NCBI RefSeq assembly: GCF_000204055.1
Contig: NW_006768769.1
Span: 518,699-582,698 of the forward strand
From: Melampsora larici-populina 98AG31
Lineage: Eukaryota; Basidiomycota; Pucciniomycetes; Pucciniales; Melampsoraceae
Direction: 5' to 3'
DNA length: 64,000 nt
Part shown: positions 23,141-36,531 of the stretch, piece after piece
How positions within the stretch are numbered: the first letter of the stretch is position 1
How the letters are laid out: every line of letters begins with the position of its first letter
The notes under the pieces: model-generated
Told to the model about the DNA's origin: nothing
Database searches by the model: none
Seen by the model: the letters and a program-made list of their open reading frames with translations, nothing else
Program-made: the position numbers and the translations under genes

Positions 23141-25850
23141 AGCGGGTAAGTCACACATCTCTACTTGTCCATTTAATTTTGGTGTACCACGCAACAGCCT
23201 CTGAACTTAAAAGTTAAGCACTCCACTGTCTGCCCCACGCTAGCTCATGGGGAGCACATACAACCACCAGCAAAGCCAACACGGTTGATAACTCAAATTC
23301 CAATGATCCCTGGGTTCTCCAGTTCTAATATGCAGCTTTCACATTATTGTCTTGGATATGCATGTATCTCATATTTATGTATCAATGGTTGGTCATGGTG
23401 ATTGGATTCCACAAAGCCCGTGACCCCAACAGTTTGATCAACAGTTGAATTCTCCTTTTCAAAGTGTAGACTGACAAGTGTTTCCTTTGCATTATTGAGC
23501 ATTGTAGGCACATTGGGATAGATCAGGTAGCCACACTTGCATAGTTTCAAACAAATTGCTGTATGGCCACCTCTTGCACCTTTGATTCAAATTTATACAC
23601 TAGGAAGAGCACATTTGTTTACATCAAGCAAGCTGGGTGAGAGGATGTCTGGTTTCACATTGATAAGGCCACGCTCAAATTTCAATAGGTCTTGCAAACA
23701 AAATTTAGCCACCAATGCCAATCACAGATCTGGTCAGCCAAGGGAAACTCCCAGAAGAAGCTGAGCTTTGGCAAATCAAGAAGTTGTGAATCAAAGGCTT
23801 GCAGGAATTTCAAGGCAAGTACAACAGCTGAAGGCCAGAGTGAAAGAATACGAACTTCAGTATATCTGAAAACACATCAATCATGAGGATATGAGATTGT
23901 AAAGTCTGCATGGTGAGTGTACGTAAAGGTGTGATGGTTGAGGTGATACTATTAGTATAGGCTATAAGAATGGTTTCCTCAATCACATCAATATACTGGT
24001 AAGAGCTCATCTCTGATGAATTCATACTAATCATATAGATTATATGAATTGTGATTATGAATGTGTTCATGGACAGAAAGCAATGAAGAGACTTTTCATT
24101 CCAAAGGCAAGAATGAGCACGAGGTAAAAAGAAATTAACAAACGTCTTTGAAGAAAGAGGCAGAATGATCAAAAAGAACCTTGTAGTATTGGGACTAAGT
24201 CTATACAATCTTGTCATACAAGATTTAAGTGGTGAAGCAGTGGAATGAGTAAACTGATGATCATGAAGCGAATAGGGAAAGAAATGATCTTTTTCAGGTT
24301 TGGTTGTGATCTTTGAAGCATACGAAATATAAAGAGTTAAAAAAGTCTGATAGGATACAACATTGAGCAATAATACACTGAAATAACTTTCCAATTCATC
24401 TTTTGTCCGTGAAGTTTTCTTATTTTTAAAACAAACCTTGTGCTTGATTGAATTTCAAAAGGATTTTGGAAAACAGAAAACCATCTCAAGTTGACCATCA
24501 AATGAATTCAAAAAGGTTGAAAACCCAATCAAGTTTGCTCAATACTCTTCATTTCATTGTTTTTATTGTTATTTACCACAGACGTTGTTGTTCTTTCTCA
24601 TAACCTATCCGACACCCTCTTTGACAATTTTCTTGATCAGGGTTTTCAATAATTGATCTTAAATCTTTAACATCATATGACCACGATCTCGAACTTTGCT
24701 AATTTTTCTTGAATCAATCTTCTTTCCCTTTATGTAATCCTCGGTCCCATCCCAGAAAATCATCAAACGATCGACCCACGCCATTTGTCTATGAAGGGTC
24801 CTTCCCGATCCGACAAGACACATGGAAGGAAGCAATTATGATGAAACCATCATGCATACACCCATACAAACCCAAAGGTAAAGGTATGTATCATTCTTTG
24901 TTCACGTGTTCAGTATTTTATTGGTGATGTTCCTCTTAAATGGAATACATATCCCACTGGATGATTTTTGTACAAACACCTGACTCAAATTACGGGCTTA
25001 TTAAACCAAACCCCCTATTCACTTATTCATCATTCCACCTTTACATAGAAATAAATCATATAGAATCCAAATGAAGAAGTGAATTAAATGAATTACACAT
25101 TCATTGGCTTATATGCACTACATCATGACCTTTACACCTTTACATGACTCTTTCTTTGGTATGTATCAAAGACTTTGAATCCATGTGATCCGATCATCAA
25201 TTGATAATATAAGTTCACCAAAAAGAATAAACTCTCAGTAGAGAGACGACTTGTACCAGATGATGAAACTATGTAAACCAATGCAAAGTTGATCAAAGGA
25301 TACGCAAGGATATGTACATTTAATTGCGCCAAGCTATAGAGTAAAGAGTACTGAATTCAAGGTGTGGGTCGTTACTAGATTTGGATTGGATTGGATTGAA
25401 TTGAATATGGTTGATTTTTTGTTTGAGCGACTTCAATGAAAATGAAATCAATTGGAGTCTTGTCAACGTAAAGTACAAGAAACCTAGATGGGCTGCGTAC
25501 GTAGTCAGAATCAAGTTATGACTTGGTCACGAGTACAGTATTGCTTTTTTTTTATAAGACAAGGTGGGATTGGGTTGATGATGATGATGATTGTAGTCTG
25601 AAGTTGAAGTTTTTTCGATTCGTCTACTTTCAGCTTTCCTTTGATTAATCGAAATCTTTTAGCCGACGATTACGAAAGAAGTAGAAAGGATTACGATTTC
25701 TTGAAGATTGTGTATATTTAGAGGTACATAAGACCAACAACTTAATGGGCATTGAGTTTTAGGACTAAAATCAATTTTCGATTGAGTGTAAATCACATCA
25801 TTTTAGTCGATTTTACATATCATCAACCCCATTTCTCTTTCTCTGTCTCT
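23141..25850. other. intergenic stretch, no gene recognised
   Basis: Short ORFs occur on both strands; the longest, 23810-24394 (-), is Ser/Thr/Ile-rich and unassigned. None has a family signature or consistent splice structure. The part from about 24700 to 25850 is probably host intergenic sequence upstream of the kinase gene. Confidence 0.4.
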
Positions 25851-26910
25851 GTCTTTCTCTGTGTTTCCCATTCCCATTCCCATCCTCTCTCTTCGCTCTC
25901 TTCGCTCTCTCCTTCTCTCGGTGTCTGAGTCTGTGTTGTGGTTGGTGAACTTGATCTTGCTACTACTACTCAATCAATCAATCAATCTTCCTTCATTTAC
26001 CACTACTACTACCATACAAATTGATTGATTGGTTAGTCTTTGAATTAGGTATGAGTCTCAATCCATCAACATTAACGATCACTACTTAAAATCACTTCAA
26101 CTCTCAATCAGAATTCAAACTTGACTGAACCTTTCGTTAGTTTCAAGATCAGTTTGATGAGATTGAAGGTTTTTAAGTCTCTTTGTGTCCTGGATCCAGT
26201 CAAAAGTCAATCGTATTCGCAAATATCTTCAAGAAGGTGATCGTCTATTGGTTTGGTAAGATCGATTTGAAAGTGAACAGCTTGATCTGATTTGTTGAAG
26301 TGAATCCACTTCTCAGTTCAAGTGATCATCCTGATTTTGATTTTTTTGAATCTCAGACTGTAAGTTGAAGTTCATCCAAACTGCAATGGGGGCTTTTGAT
26401 GATTCTAATGGTTTCATTCAAAATCATTCCAGTGGATTCCAGATTCATCAAATCAGACATCAGATTGCTCAACTGTTTGCTGCATCTGCCCACTTATTCA
26501 TCAACTCTTACAACATACATGATCACAATCACGAAATAAAATTCAATTTTATCACGAATTCAACTCAACTCACTCCAGACTCACCAGACTCTGTCTCTCT
26601 CTCTCTCTCTCTCTCTCTTTCCAATCTGACTCTGACTCACTTCTCAACCCACGCACGAACCAACACATACAGACAGGTCCACACACCACACCACACCACA
26701 CCCTTCACTCTAGTTTAGCTCTCCACTTCTCAATCCGTTCCACACGAGCAATCGCATTCAACCGACCTGAATACCAACTCACTTTCATTCGAACGAACCC
26801 TTCATTCACATAGAGAGAGCTTTCATTAACTTTTTTGAATGAAAATCGAATGTTGGAGTATCTCACTTTCTTGAGATCCACCCCTTTGGCTTCTTATCAT
26901 CATCATCATC
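25851..26910 (+). promoter_or_regulatory. promoter and long 5' leader of the kinase gene
   Basis: CT-rich tracts (25845-25920) and a (CT)n run at about 26594-26618 mark a typical fungal pyrimidine-rich leader. Several upstream ATGs and short ORFs precede the chosen start, so the leader may contain introns or regulatory short ORFs. No TATA box was singled out. Confidence 0.4.
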
Positions 26911-29900
26911 ATGACACCCAATTCAACGAGAACAAGATATCCTCCTATCAATTCAACCTTCAAGTCATCTCCTCTCACCAGCAATTCAAATCACAACTCA
27001 CCATTACCTCAATCTTCAATAGTTCAATCTACTTCATCACCTCAATCTTCATTGAACTTTCCATCAAATGCTTCTTCACCAGATCCATCCAGGTCTTATT
27101 ACGTATCTTCAAACAATCGTCTTCAGTCACTCTATCAGGCTCATCAACAGGTTCCCGATCAACTTCCACCAACCTCTCCTCCAGCTTATGCTCTCGAACT
27201 CGCTCGTGCTCAGGATGTTCATCGGATTCCGATGAGTCGAGAATCTAGTTTACCTAGTATCATGAGCATGCCTCATACTCGTCCTGCTAGTCCTGAACCA
27301 TCCACGTCATCAACTCATCCTCCACATCAACAGCAACCGCAACAGCAATCCCACCATACTCGTAATGTCTCAGGTGCCAGTCTCTCATTTTCTAAACGGC
27401 AATATACCCGCACGTCGATTCCTTACAAACCCAACAACACTTACAATAGCAACTCGCCCCATCATCAGCGTTCTCTAAGTCCTGCCTCGCCTCTCATTCA
27501 ACGTCGCTTACTGGCTGGTGGCGCTGGACATTTACCCTCTAGTCTACGTACCTTTGAAGAGGGTATCCTACATTATGAACGTGTTCGAAGTCCATCACTC
27601 AGAGGGCACTCCCGTCGTGGCAGTTTCTCCGCAGATTCGATCGGACCCAAGTCATCTTCACCTGCTCGAGGAGTGAATCGAACACTTCAACAATTGCCCC
27701 CATCTCCTCGTTCTCCACTCTACATCTCTCAATCTTCTTATCACAACCACCATCAATCTCCATCAGAGCAACGTGTCGACTCTGGTAATGGTCACAAGCT
27801 TGAAGTTTCAACTAGTGAGATGTATGACTTTGATTTGTCAGATGATGTGGGTGAAGAGACTTTAAAACCTATGCAATCACCCTTTCGATCTGGTTCAGTC
27901 CATTGTCAAGATGATGATGATGAAGATAGATTCGATCGTGACTCGAGAAATTCCTTTACAGATGATGATGATGATGCAGATTATGAAGATGATGAGGATG
28001 GATTCAATTTAGGTTCAGATCCAAAACACTTGACTCGTAGTAATAGGATTTTCAAAGTGGGTGAGAGAGTGGGTGTCGGGACCTTGCATCAAAGTCATAG
28101 GGTTAGGGATTTATTCGAACTTGGTCCTGGTAATGGTCGTAGGTTGAGCATGGGCGGTGATGATGCAGGTCAGGGTACAGGTCTCCTCGAGATTGTTAGG
28201 CAGATCGGAGTTGGTAGCTAGTAAGTGTCTCCGCATCGTCCCTTCTATCGCCTGTCCCGAAGAAGCTGACCGATTCGTGCTTACGTATCAGTGCTGTGGT
28301 TTACCTAGTACGCGAAGTATTATATGATCCCGACCTCACTGATCATAGCGCTTCGGCAGATCACTCTGTTGCCAACGGCACTCCATCTTCTTCCTTACCT
28401 GATTGTTTATCACAAACACCAAAAGCTTCCGATGGTTTTGCTACCCTCATGTCGCCAGCTACATCATCCCAGCCACCACGACGAAGGCGAAGACGTAGGG
28501 GCGAAACTGATGAAGTCATTTACGGTCGTGACTTTGCATTGAAGTGTCTTTCCAAACGAGATTTGAGTGATGAGCTCTTGTTACTTCAACGAGGAGAAGC
28601 AGAATTACATCGTGCCCTTCCATCACACGAGAACATTGTTGCCTTACATCGCGTTGGTACACTCTTTCTGAATTTCATTCTTTTTACCTCTAATCTTCTT
28701 CCTATCTTGATGCTCCTCTTAGAATCATAAACTCTAACATATCTCCTCAATATTCATCAATTCCCAAAAGGCTTTGGAAACTCCTAATTGGCTTTTCTTG
28801 GTGATTGAGTATTGTCCTGGTCAAGATTTGTGAGTGTTGCGAAATTCGATTTTTTTTGGTCAATCATCTTTTGGCTGACTTTATCTATTTCGATTGTCTT
28901 TCATTTAATTTTGTCTTTGATTGTGCAGATTCTACTGGTTGGAGCAGGCAAGAGATAGTCAGGATCTCGACTCTTTAGCATCTCGGACCAACTCTGTTTC
29001 TCAACAACTCTGTCCTCCTTCATATACCAACGGAGCCTATACCACACCTCCCACCTCCTTCATTCCGCCGAACAATCCGACCAAGACATCGCCTATTCCC
29101 TTTCCTTCACCCTCTTCACCGCCCCTTTCTCCGGATCGGGTTAGCTTCAATCACCCCAATCCTTCACTAGCATTGGCACCCAACACTCCGCCGTCACCGT
29201 CACTATTGGCAACTACAGCCGATGACGAAATGCTTTCTCGACGTCGACTTAGATTGATCAGTCGAATGTTTGTACAGATGTGCGACGCGGTCGAAGCTTG
29301 TCATCGGGTTGGAGTGTGTCATCGAGATATCAAACCTGAAAACTTTATTGTAGTCGATAGCCGTCGATCCAAATCGAAGCCACTGGTTTCAAATCTGAAA
29401 CCAATCAGCTTTGCTAACAATCATCAGTTTCAACAAAGGTCTGCTGATGGAATCAAACTTCCATCATCTGTGGTGGTCAAAATCACTGATTGGGGTCTTG
29501 GTACGAGTTCGTCTGCATGTGAAGATTTCGATTGTGGCAGTAAACCATATATGGCTTATGGTACGGTTTTTTACCTTTTCACTCTGGCTTCATACTTGGC
29601 TCATTGACTTGTTTTTTATCGCATCTATCAGAATGTCGAAACAATCTGAATCCTACATACGATCCAGTTCAAGCCGATGTTTGGTCTCTTGGGATCGTTC
29701 TCCTCAACCTGTTATACCATCGCTGTCCTTGGGCTGATCCCACCTTGGCCGACGGTGATTTTGTTCAGTTCAGACGTGCTCCAATCGCATTTCTTCATGA
29801 TCGGTTTGAGGGAATGACATCAGAAGTCGCTACGTTTTTAGCCACAAGAGTGTTTTGTGAGGCAGGCGGTCGAGGGACTAAGAAAAGAATTTCAGCTGGT

Positions 29901-31442
29901 CAATTTGGTGAATGGGCAAAGAACCTGTTGAGTCACATGGGTGGTGGAAGTTTACATGCATCAGTATCGACCGCTACGATTGCCATGTCACCATCCTCAG
30001 CAAGAGCTTCTTCACATTTCGGATTCGATCATCGAAGTGCGAGTGGCAGTCGAAATGTGAACAGCAAATGTCCTTCTAGACAGTCATCGCAACTTTTTCA
30101 TTCGATTGTCTTACCGCATTCTGTACCTGAGGATCTATCCCCGCTCGATTCTCTGGACTCTGATCATCATTTTCCGCTTGAATCGACGAAATCCTCGGCG
30201 ACTCATACTAATCCTTCGACTGTCGAAATTGTGGATCCAAAGGCTGATGCACAGGAAGTACTCTCATCACGAAAGATACCTTCTAATTCTCCCGATTTGT
30301 GCCTACAAGGACATCTCATTCAGGAGAAGTTGGAGAAGCTGGAACTCAGTTCATCTCCCCCGGTTACAACTACAACTGCTGACGAAGTCGAATCGGTTGG
30401 AAGTGCAGGAGGTAGTAAGATGAGTGATAAGAGGAGAAGGAAACGAGGTGCACGAAAGGGAGGCAAGAGTCAATCTCAAAAGGCGGATGGGATGAGACGA
30501 ATTGGATCTGGATCTGAACATACACCGATCTCACCTCATGATTCGGATCAGGATGAATTAGATGATTTAGCAGAAGCATCACAATCTTTAGCAAGAGAAA
30601 TCAGTCAAGCTACTCGATCACCTTTGATTTCATCTAGCTCAACTAAACCAGCAGCTTTACCGGTGAAACGGAAATTGAATTTAGCTGAAAGGATGATGGA
30701 AAAGTTTAGAGATGGATCGAACCCTGATTGGGTTGCGTTTGCAGCTCAAGCTAAAGCTAGAGAAAATGCATTGTATGGAATCACACCGGATGGGGATATA
30801 GGTGGGGGTCCTATTGGTAATACAGTTAGTGCACCTGCTCAGCTTCAGTTTGATGGTAGTGGTGGTGGTGGTGGTAGTAAAGGAGGTTATGGTACTTCTA
30901 GAACACATGGAACTTATTCTGTTCCGAATGCGAGTAATCATCTTCATGGTGCACTGGGTGGACGAGGGGTTCCATTGAGATTAGGATCGTCTAAGGAAGA
31001 GAGACCGATGAGTTCTGATTCGTCGGCTGGGGTTTGGACTTCTGCTTCGGTTAGAAGAGGAAGAGTACAACAACAACAACAACAACAACAAGCAGCAGCA
31101 GCAGGAACGAATGTGAAGAAACTGACTACTGATCTTCCTAGAGGTATGTATCATTCAAGTACTACAAGAGCGGATAGGAATCATGGGAAAAAGGGTTTGG
31201 TTACGATGGATTCGAGTTATAAGAGTTTAGGACATGAAGCTTTGAGTGGGACTAAGAAAATTAATGAAATTAGTCTTGTTGATTCTCATCCTACTGCTAC
31301 TGCTACGACGACGACGATAGCGAATAATAGAATTCAACCACCTAAGACTAAACTGGCGGCTTTGTTGACTTCTTTTAAGAGGTTTAATTCGACGGTTGCT
31401 AACCCTGGAAATCATGGTCATGGAAGTGGGAATGGGGTATAG
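26911..31442 (+). CDS. Ser/Thr protein kinase, KSP1/RAN1-like
   Basis: The five exons are 26911-28220, 28292-28652, 28771-28829, 28929-29560 and 29632-31442. All four introns have GT..AG ends and consistent phases, giving about 1390 residues. The kinase domain is flanked by long disordered regions. Landmarks are the glycine loop GVGSYAVVYLV split by intron 1 (about residue 433), lysine K521 in FALKCLSK, HRDIKPEN with D710, and DWG (not DFG) with D764. Then come DFDCGSKPYMAYECRN and DVWSLGIVLLNLLYHRCPWADP. These segments are characteristic of the fungal KSP1/SKS1/RAN1 group, which act in TOR, filamentation or meiosis control; that role is inferred from the family. An insert of about 70 residues separates the glycine loop from K521. 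The C-terminus has poly-Gln/Ala and basic stretches. The ATG at 26911 follows a CATCAT run; an earlier start is not excluded. Confidence 0.85.
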
Positions 31443-32366
31443 AGGTATCGTTTTTTGTAGGAGTACTCTATGATCATCAACATTATAAGAAATAGTTGGA
31501 GTGGGTTTTTCTTTGTTTGGAAAGGGTGGAATTCTTTTTTTTTTTTGAGAGTTTTGAGAGAGAAAGGATTTGGTTTTTTTTTGATTTCTTTATTGTATAT
31601 CTTTTTTTTGGATGATTGTTTTTTTTTTTTTTTATGTTGAGCAAGATTGACTTGAGAAAGGAGATTTTGTTTTTGTTTTTCTTCTCTTGTTTTTTTTTTC
31701 GTTTCGTTTCCTATTTGATTTTTTTGTATGTTGCAGCACTTTTCTTTTTGGATTTTTCTTTTGATTTTTTTTTTGAGTTTTTTTTCTTTAGAGTGGTGGA
31801 TAATTGTTTTTCCTTTTCTTTCTTTACTACTTCAATAAAAAGGATTGAATGAAGAATGAAGAAAAAGAAGTCAAAAGAAAAAAAGAAGTCAAAAGAAAAA
31901 AGAAGTCAAAAGAAAAAAAAGAAATCTAAAGGTTTTTTACAACAAAGAAAAAGAAGAAATCTATTATCTATAGTACAGTTGTTTTTTTTCTTTTTTGTGG
32001 TTTCTTCTTTTTTTGTGTTTCCTTTGATGGTTTTTTCAAGAATACCCCAGCTTAGATCCAAAACAAAAACAATTGATAAAACCCAAATGAAGAAGAAGAA
32101 AAAAGAAAAAAAGAAAAGAAAAAAAAAGAAATGAATGTATGAATAGATTAGTTGTAACACATATAAATACAAAAAAATGAAAAAAAATGAAAAAAATTAA
32201 GAAAATCAATTGAGAATTTTTGAGAATTTTATTTTATTTTGAAAAAGAAAAAGAAAAAGAAAAAGAAAAAGAAAAAGAAAAAGAAAAAGAAATTGGATTG
32301 GATTGGATTGGATTGGTTGAAGTGGTTTACAATCAAGCAAAGAGAAAAGTGAATGAAAAAGAAGTT
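31443..32366. repeat. low-complexity 3' flank of the kinase gene
   Basis: T-rich tracts on the + strand (about 31500-31850) switch abruptly to A-rich AAGAAGTCAAAAGAAAA repeats (31856-32135). A GAAAAA hexamer array follows at about 32241-32290, then five ATTGG units to about 32317. The open frames here are simple-sequence artefacts. The kinase 3' UTR probably ends within the T-rich part. Confidence 0.6.
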
Positions 32367-32949
32367 TAGGGGTGTTCACTTAATCCAATGAAAATCAATG
32401 TTTTGTTCAAAAGTGTGATAATGTGTTTGAGATTGATACAACTAAACACAACTCAGCTGAAAAATATTGACTTCTTTGTGTGCCAAAAGTAATCATTTCT
32501 CATCATCTGTGATCCACAAGTTCATTCATTAATTTGAGAATACTGTATCTATTGCTTATATTGTCAAGTTTGTTTGATTCAGACTCAGTATCTGGTGTGT
32601 TGTTGATATCCTTTTGATTGGTTGTAGGTCTTCTTGAGGTTTTTTTTGGGACTGCCAAAGAATTTGTAGGGTTGATTGTTGCCTAAAAAGATTGTAGAAC
32701 CTCAAGAGTCTGTGCCGTGGTCATGGATATAGTCAGGAGATACTTGAGGACAGTCACATTTGATTTTGAGAGCTCTGCTGGGCATGTATGGAAAAGCTTG
32801 GTTTCAAGGGCTTGATGAAATTCCTTGAAGGAAAACTGGTCATCCACTGGAAGTGAAGTGGATCAGTGGAAGAACAGATGATGATCTTCTTGTTTAAAGA
32901 TCTGGTCATACCATTATGTAGTCACTATTTCCTCTACTGTCTTTAGAAT

Positions 32950-33400
32950 CCATTTTATTTTGTCCAGCCTGGCACAAGATGAGGTTAGCCCAAAAGAGAA
33001 TTGCAAGAATTACCAGATGTTTTTTTATTTTGAGAACTTTGTGGGTGTTGTTGATGGAACCCATATTCCCTACATTGTTCTAGAAGATTGTAAACTGGCT
33101 CATTGGAACCAAAAGGGTAAAGTCAGTTAACATGTCTTGGCTGGGTGTAGATTCAATAAGATTTTTGATTTTGTTTATGCTGGTTTGGATGGATCACACA
33201 CCAATGCAGGTGTCCTGTATCAAGCACCTGAAGAACAAGAATTCATTGTTCCACAAGGTACATTAGATTATCTTTTGAAATGAGCACATTGATTGGTTCT
33301 ATTTGTTTGATTCAGACCTTTTCTATTTTTTCTCAACCCTGGTTACACCAATGTACTGGGGTTTTTTACACCCTATCAATTGGTTAGATATTATCTCAAT
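32950..33400 (+). pseudogene. Harbinger transposase (DDE nuclease), first part
   Basis: The frame reads FYFENFVGVVDGTHIPYIV, then HWNQKGKVS, a TAA stop, HVLAGCRFNKIFDFVYAGLDGSHTNAGVLYQA. These match the DDE_4 nuclease core of PIF/Harbinger transposases (DGTHIP with the first Asp, NQKG.VSQ.VLA, GS..D/N). A probable intron (GTACAT at about 33257 to CAG about 33316) precedes NPGYTNVLGFFTPYQLVRYYLN. The reading is then cut by the retroelement at 33401. One stop and an Asn at the second Asp site show it is inactive. Confidence 0.75.
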
Positions 33401-33801
33401 GGAAGTTGGTACCGGGTATTAACAGACCGGAATAGGTGTAAGACGTAGAACACGCAGGCGCGGAAAGAGGTGTGAGACCTCAAATCCCAGAAGAGGTGCA
33501 GTAAAAATGGCATCACAACATCCACCCCAATGGTAGGATTCGAGCCAAGCTTTTTTCAAGGACAGCCAGGGTCACAGGAAACGCTCACGTCTCGTCGGAC
33601 CAAGCTCTTTCCCCCCAGCGTTGCCATCTTTTTCCTCTCTGCGTCGTTATCATCCAAAAAATCAAAATCAGTATACTACATACACAAAAAACTATTTGTT
33701 ATACAAGTCTCTATTTCCTAGTATCTTAGTTCAGTTTTCAGAATCTCGTTTTTCAAATCTCTCTAGTCTCCAGCAAGTGTTATTTTGTTATTTTTTGATT
33801 T
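33401..33801 (+). repeat. A1 repeat of the outer YR retroelement
   Basis: It starts GGAAGTTGGTACCGG and is almost identical to A2 at 44124-44522. It probably carries the element's promoter, since Gag begins at 33812. Confidence 0.85.
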
Positions 33802-33811
33802 GCTCAATACT

Positions 33812-35741
33812 ATGCAAAATGATTCTGCCTTATCCGTGAACAAAATCTATAAGGCCAATTCGGCTACTTCTAAGTTCGAAAAACTCGATGCCCTGCTTTT
33901 CCAGTACGACAAGGCAGGAAGAAGCAACTCCATTAGTATGCGCCGTCTTCGAGATCAATTCGCAACAATCATACCCCCAACCAACGACACATTGGAAAAC
34001 TTCACCTTTAACTTCTCCGTGTTCGCGAGAGCCGCCATCGAACTGGACTCCAGAGCTAACCGGCCCCTTTGGAAGATGGTGGGAGAAAACCACAAATGGC
34101 CTTCTACGGCCAAAGAACTTATGGACGCAGAGCCAGCCGTGTTGCTTACGGGATGCATTTTCAAGCATCCAAACTCGGACGAATTCCGCTATAGTGTATT
34201 GGACAGTCTGTTCACCGATATACACAACATCTGCTCAGCAGAGCGACATGCCAATGCGCCAGCCCCTTCCGGCTCCAGAAACAAGGACAGTGGACGACTC
34301 GAGGAGCCATGAGCGCTCTTCTCGTCGTGCCAGTCCAAGTCGCAGGAAAAGGGTACCGAGGAGCCCCAGACGCCGTCGACCCGCCAGCCCTAGATCCCCA
34401 AGGCGCCGGTTCCCGTCGCACAGCCCACATCGGCGAGGAGGTCGATCTATTAGCCCTTCGCGTCGTTCCCGCCACTCACCAACGCGTTCAAGACGCCCAA
34501 ACAGGAACACAAGAGAAGACAGGGACCCCTCCTCCAGTCCTACGTCTTGAAGCCCCCGCCGTGAGACTCGCTTTCCGTCTCAAAGAGATAGATATGAGAG
34601 CCCAATTGGACAACCGTCTCAGTCGCTGTCCGGGGTGAGAAGAGCCCATTTCGGAAACTCTCCTAATAGAAATCCCCCTCCTCTTCTTGATCGTATCGAC
34701 TCATCTCTGTTCCACCGCATCAACCCAGCACCTCAAAGCCGCCCGGACAAAGGAAAAAGCCGTTATGTCTCCCCGTCACCAGACCCACCGGCGTCGTCTT
34801 CCAATCTGGATACGGCTTTTCAAAAGTTTATCCGATCAATCAACAAACCTGAAAAGAAGCTGGCCTTCCAAACAGACGACAACTCCCTTCGCGACAGCCG
34901 GTTCCCACCTGTCGCCAAAGCCATCAGAAAGATCAAGAACGAGTACAAAGAAAACATCAAAAGGTCTGTGGAACTCTTCGACGGCTGCTCCAGCAAACCG
35001 GACAGATGGCCGACCTCCCAAATCAAAGACCTGCTATCGTAAAATTATGTGGACCTCGACAAAGTGTATGTCGAAGTCTACGGCAAGCCCACCTTGTCAA
35101 AAACAATTAGAATCAACGACTCAAAGGACCTCGAGTTTGACGAAAAGGTCAAGGGAGTGCCCATCGACAACATGGTCCACTGGGTGGACCTCATCACCCT
35201 GCTTCGCCAAGCATACCAGGCGGCCTTCCCACCTGCTCGGGAAAACGTGGAGAAATATTTAGACCACCTCCTCAAACAAGCCGGGAAAACGTCCAGAGGT
35301 ATCCACTGGAAGGACGTTTGAGACTACGACACAGAAATGCGGCTCGAGTTCTCTTGTCAAGCCTGGATCAACTTCGGGGACTGGACCCACGAAGAGCTAC
35401 ACGGCATTAAAAGCAAACACTTCTTCAGTGCGCTCAGCCGGATTGGAGAAGACACAGATATCTCAAAACCGTCTACAAGCTACTCCAAACAAAAGAAAAA
35501 ACCGTCTTCTTCCTCCTTTTCAAAGCCCAAAGTCAAACCCGCACCTAAGGCCCCTCGTTCGAGAATCAATTTTGGATACGAAGTCAAAGATGCTAGACTT
35601 TGGAATCTTAGCGACCAGCCTTGTAACAACTGGAATGCTAATATATGCCAAAAGTTGGACGATGACTGCGACAGAAGACATCACTTATGCAACAAAGTGG
35701 GATGTGACCTCAATCATCGAGGAATCAAGGCCCACGCATAG
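33812..35741 (+). pseudogene. Gag-like protein of the outer YR retroelement
   Basis: From ATG 33812 the frame runs to about 34280. There it shifts into a Ser-Arg dipeptide-rich stretch (about 34280-34550; SPRRRRPASPRSPRRR), and another frame from 34635 continues to 35741. That last frame has two in-frame stops, TAA at 35040-35042 and TGA at 35319-35321, with clearly continuous protein sequence on both sides. The C-terminus carries a Cys/His finger (CNNWNANICQKLDDDC, then HHLCNKVGC and NHRGIKAH), typical of DIRS-type Gag. With two stops and at least two frame changes it cannot be made whole. Confidence 0.7.
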
Positions 35742-35859
35742 GGCGAATGGCAGAAAATTCTTGAGAGGTCTGGAATTGGAAGAAGAGGCATCACACTACT
35801 CTGCCTCGGTAGAGTTTTCTATCACCGCAGATCCTCTTCCGGCCGCGCCCCCGCTCTCA

Positions 35860-36453
35860 TCAGACCCGTTGGCAGCATTCGCGATCAAGAAGAACCCCCA
35901 CCTCTTTAAGATCATATGCCCCATCAAAACCTCTCGCCTTCGACTCATGACGAAATCACATCCAAATCAACCATTCATCCATTACTGGGATCTAGAAAAC
36001 GCAGACACCATCTTCTTCTGCGACGCATGCCCTACAGGCATTGGGATCTGGAACCCACGAACCTACAAAACGTGGAACCTGACGCTACCTCCCCCGTCGA
36101 GAGACATCTACTGGGCCGAGTTATTGGCAGTAGTTTTGGCTATCGACCTGTCGCAAAGGCATGACACGAAGAAAGTCCTGATTTTCACCGACAACAAGTC
36201 GGTTTGCTATCTCTTCAGTTCACACAGCCCAACAGACTCAGTTCGAGTGCTATTCAGGCATGCAGTCACCATCATGCTGCAGCATTCCGTCGACGTCACA
36301 TTCAGGCACGTGGCAGGAGAAAGGAACGCGATAGCAGATGCACTATCTAGAAAAAAGCTAATTCCCACTTCCGAAGCTCCTCCATCCCGTTCTCACATCA
36401 CCCTCCCGGCCATCCCAACAAACCTCGACGGCGGGATTTGTCAACAAAAATAA
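35860..36453 (+). pseudogene. RNase H of the outer YR retroelement, RT core missing
   Basis: The frame contains DACPTGIGIWNP, a PPPSRDIYWAELLAVVLAI segment with the catalytic Glu, LIFTDNKSVCYLF with Asp, and FRHVAGERNAIADALSR with the last Asp: the full RNase H set of DIRS elements. No RT motif (for example Y/WxDD) occurs between the Gag finger at 35741 and this domain, about 120 bases, so RT is deleted. It overlaps Gag in another frame upstream. Confidence 0.75.
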
Positions 36454-36531
36454 CAATTACTGCTTCCTCTTCTCATTTTTTCTCTATTATCACACTGCTC
36501 TCCACCGTTCCTCCGTGCACACCGTAACAGC

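Noticed and set aside
23810..24394. 194-residue open frame on the - strand
   Set aside because: Composition is Ser/Thr/Ile-rich with no motif, no good context and no splice partners.
26365..26718. 117-residue frame in the kinase leader
   Set aside because: It consists largely of the CT microsatellite and A/C-rich leader; more likely an upstream short frame than a gene.
31616..32172. Phe-rich and Lys-rich open frames
   Set aside because: They are translations of T-rich and A-rich simple sequence.
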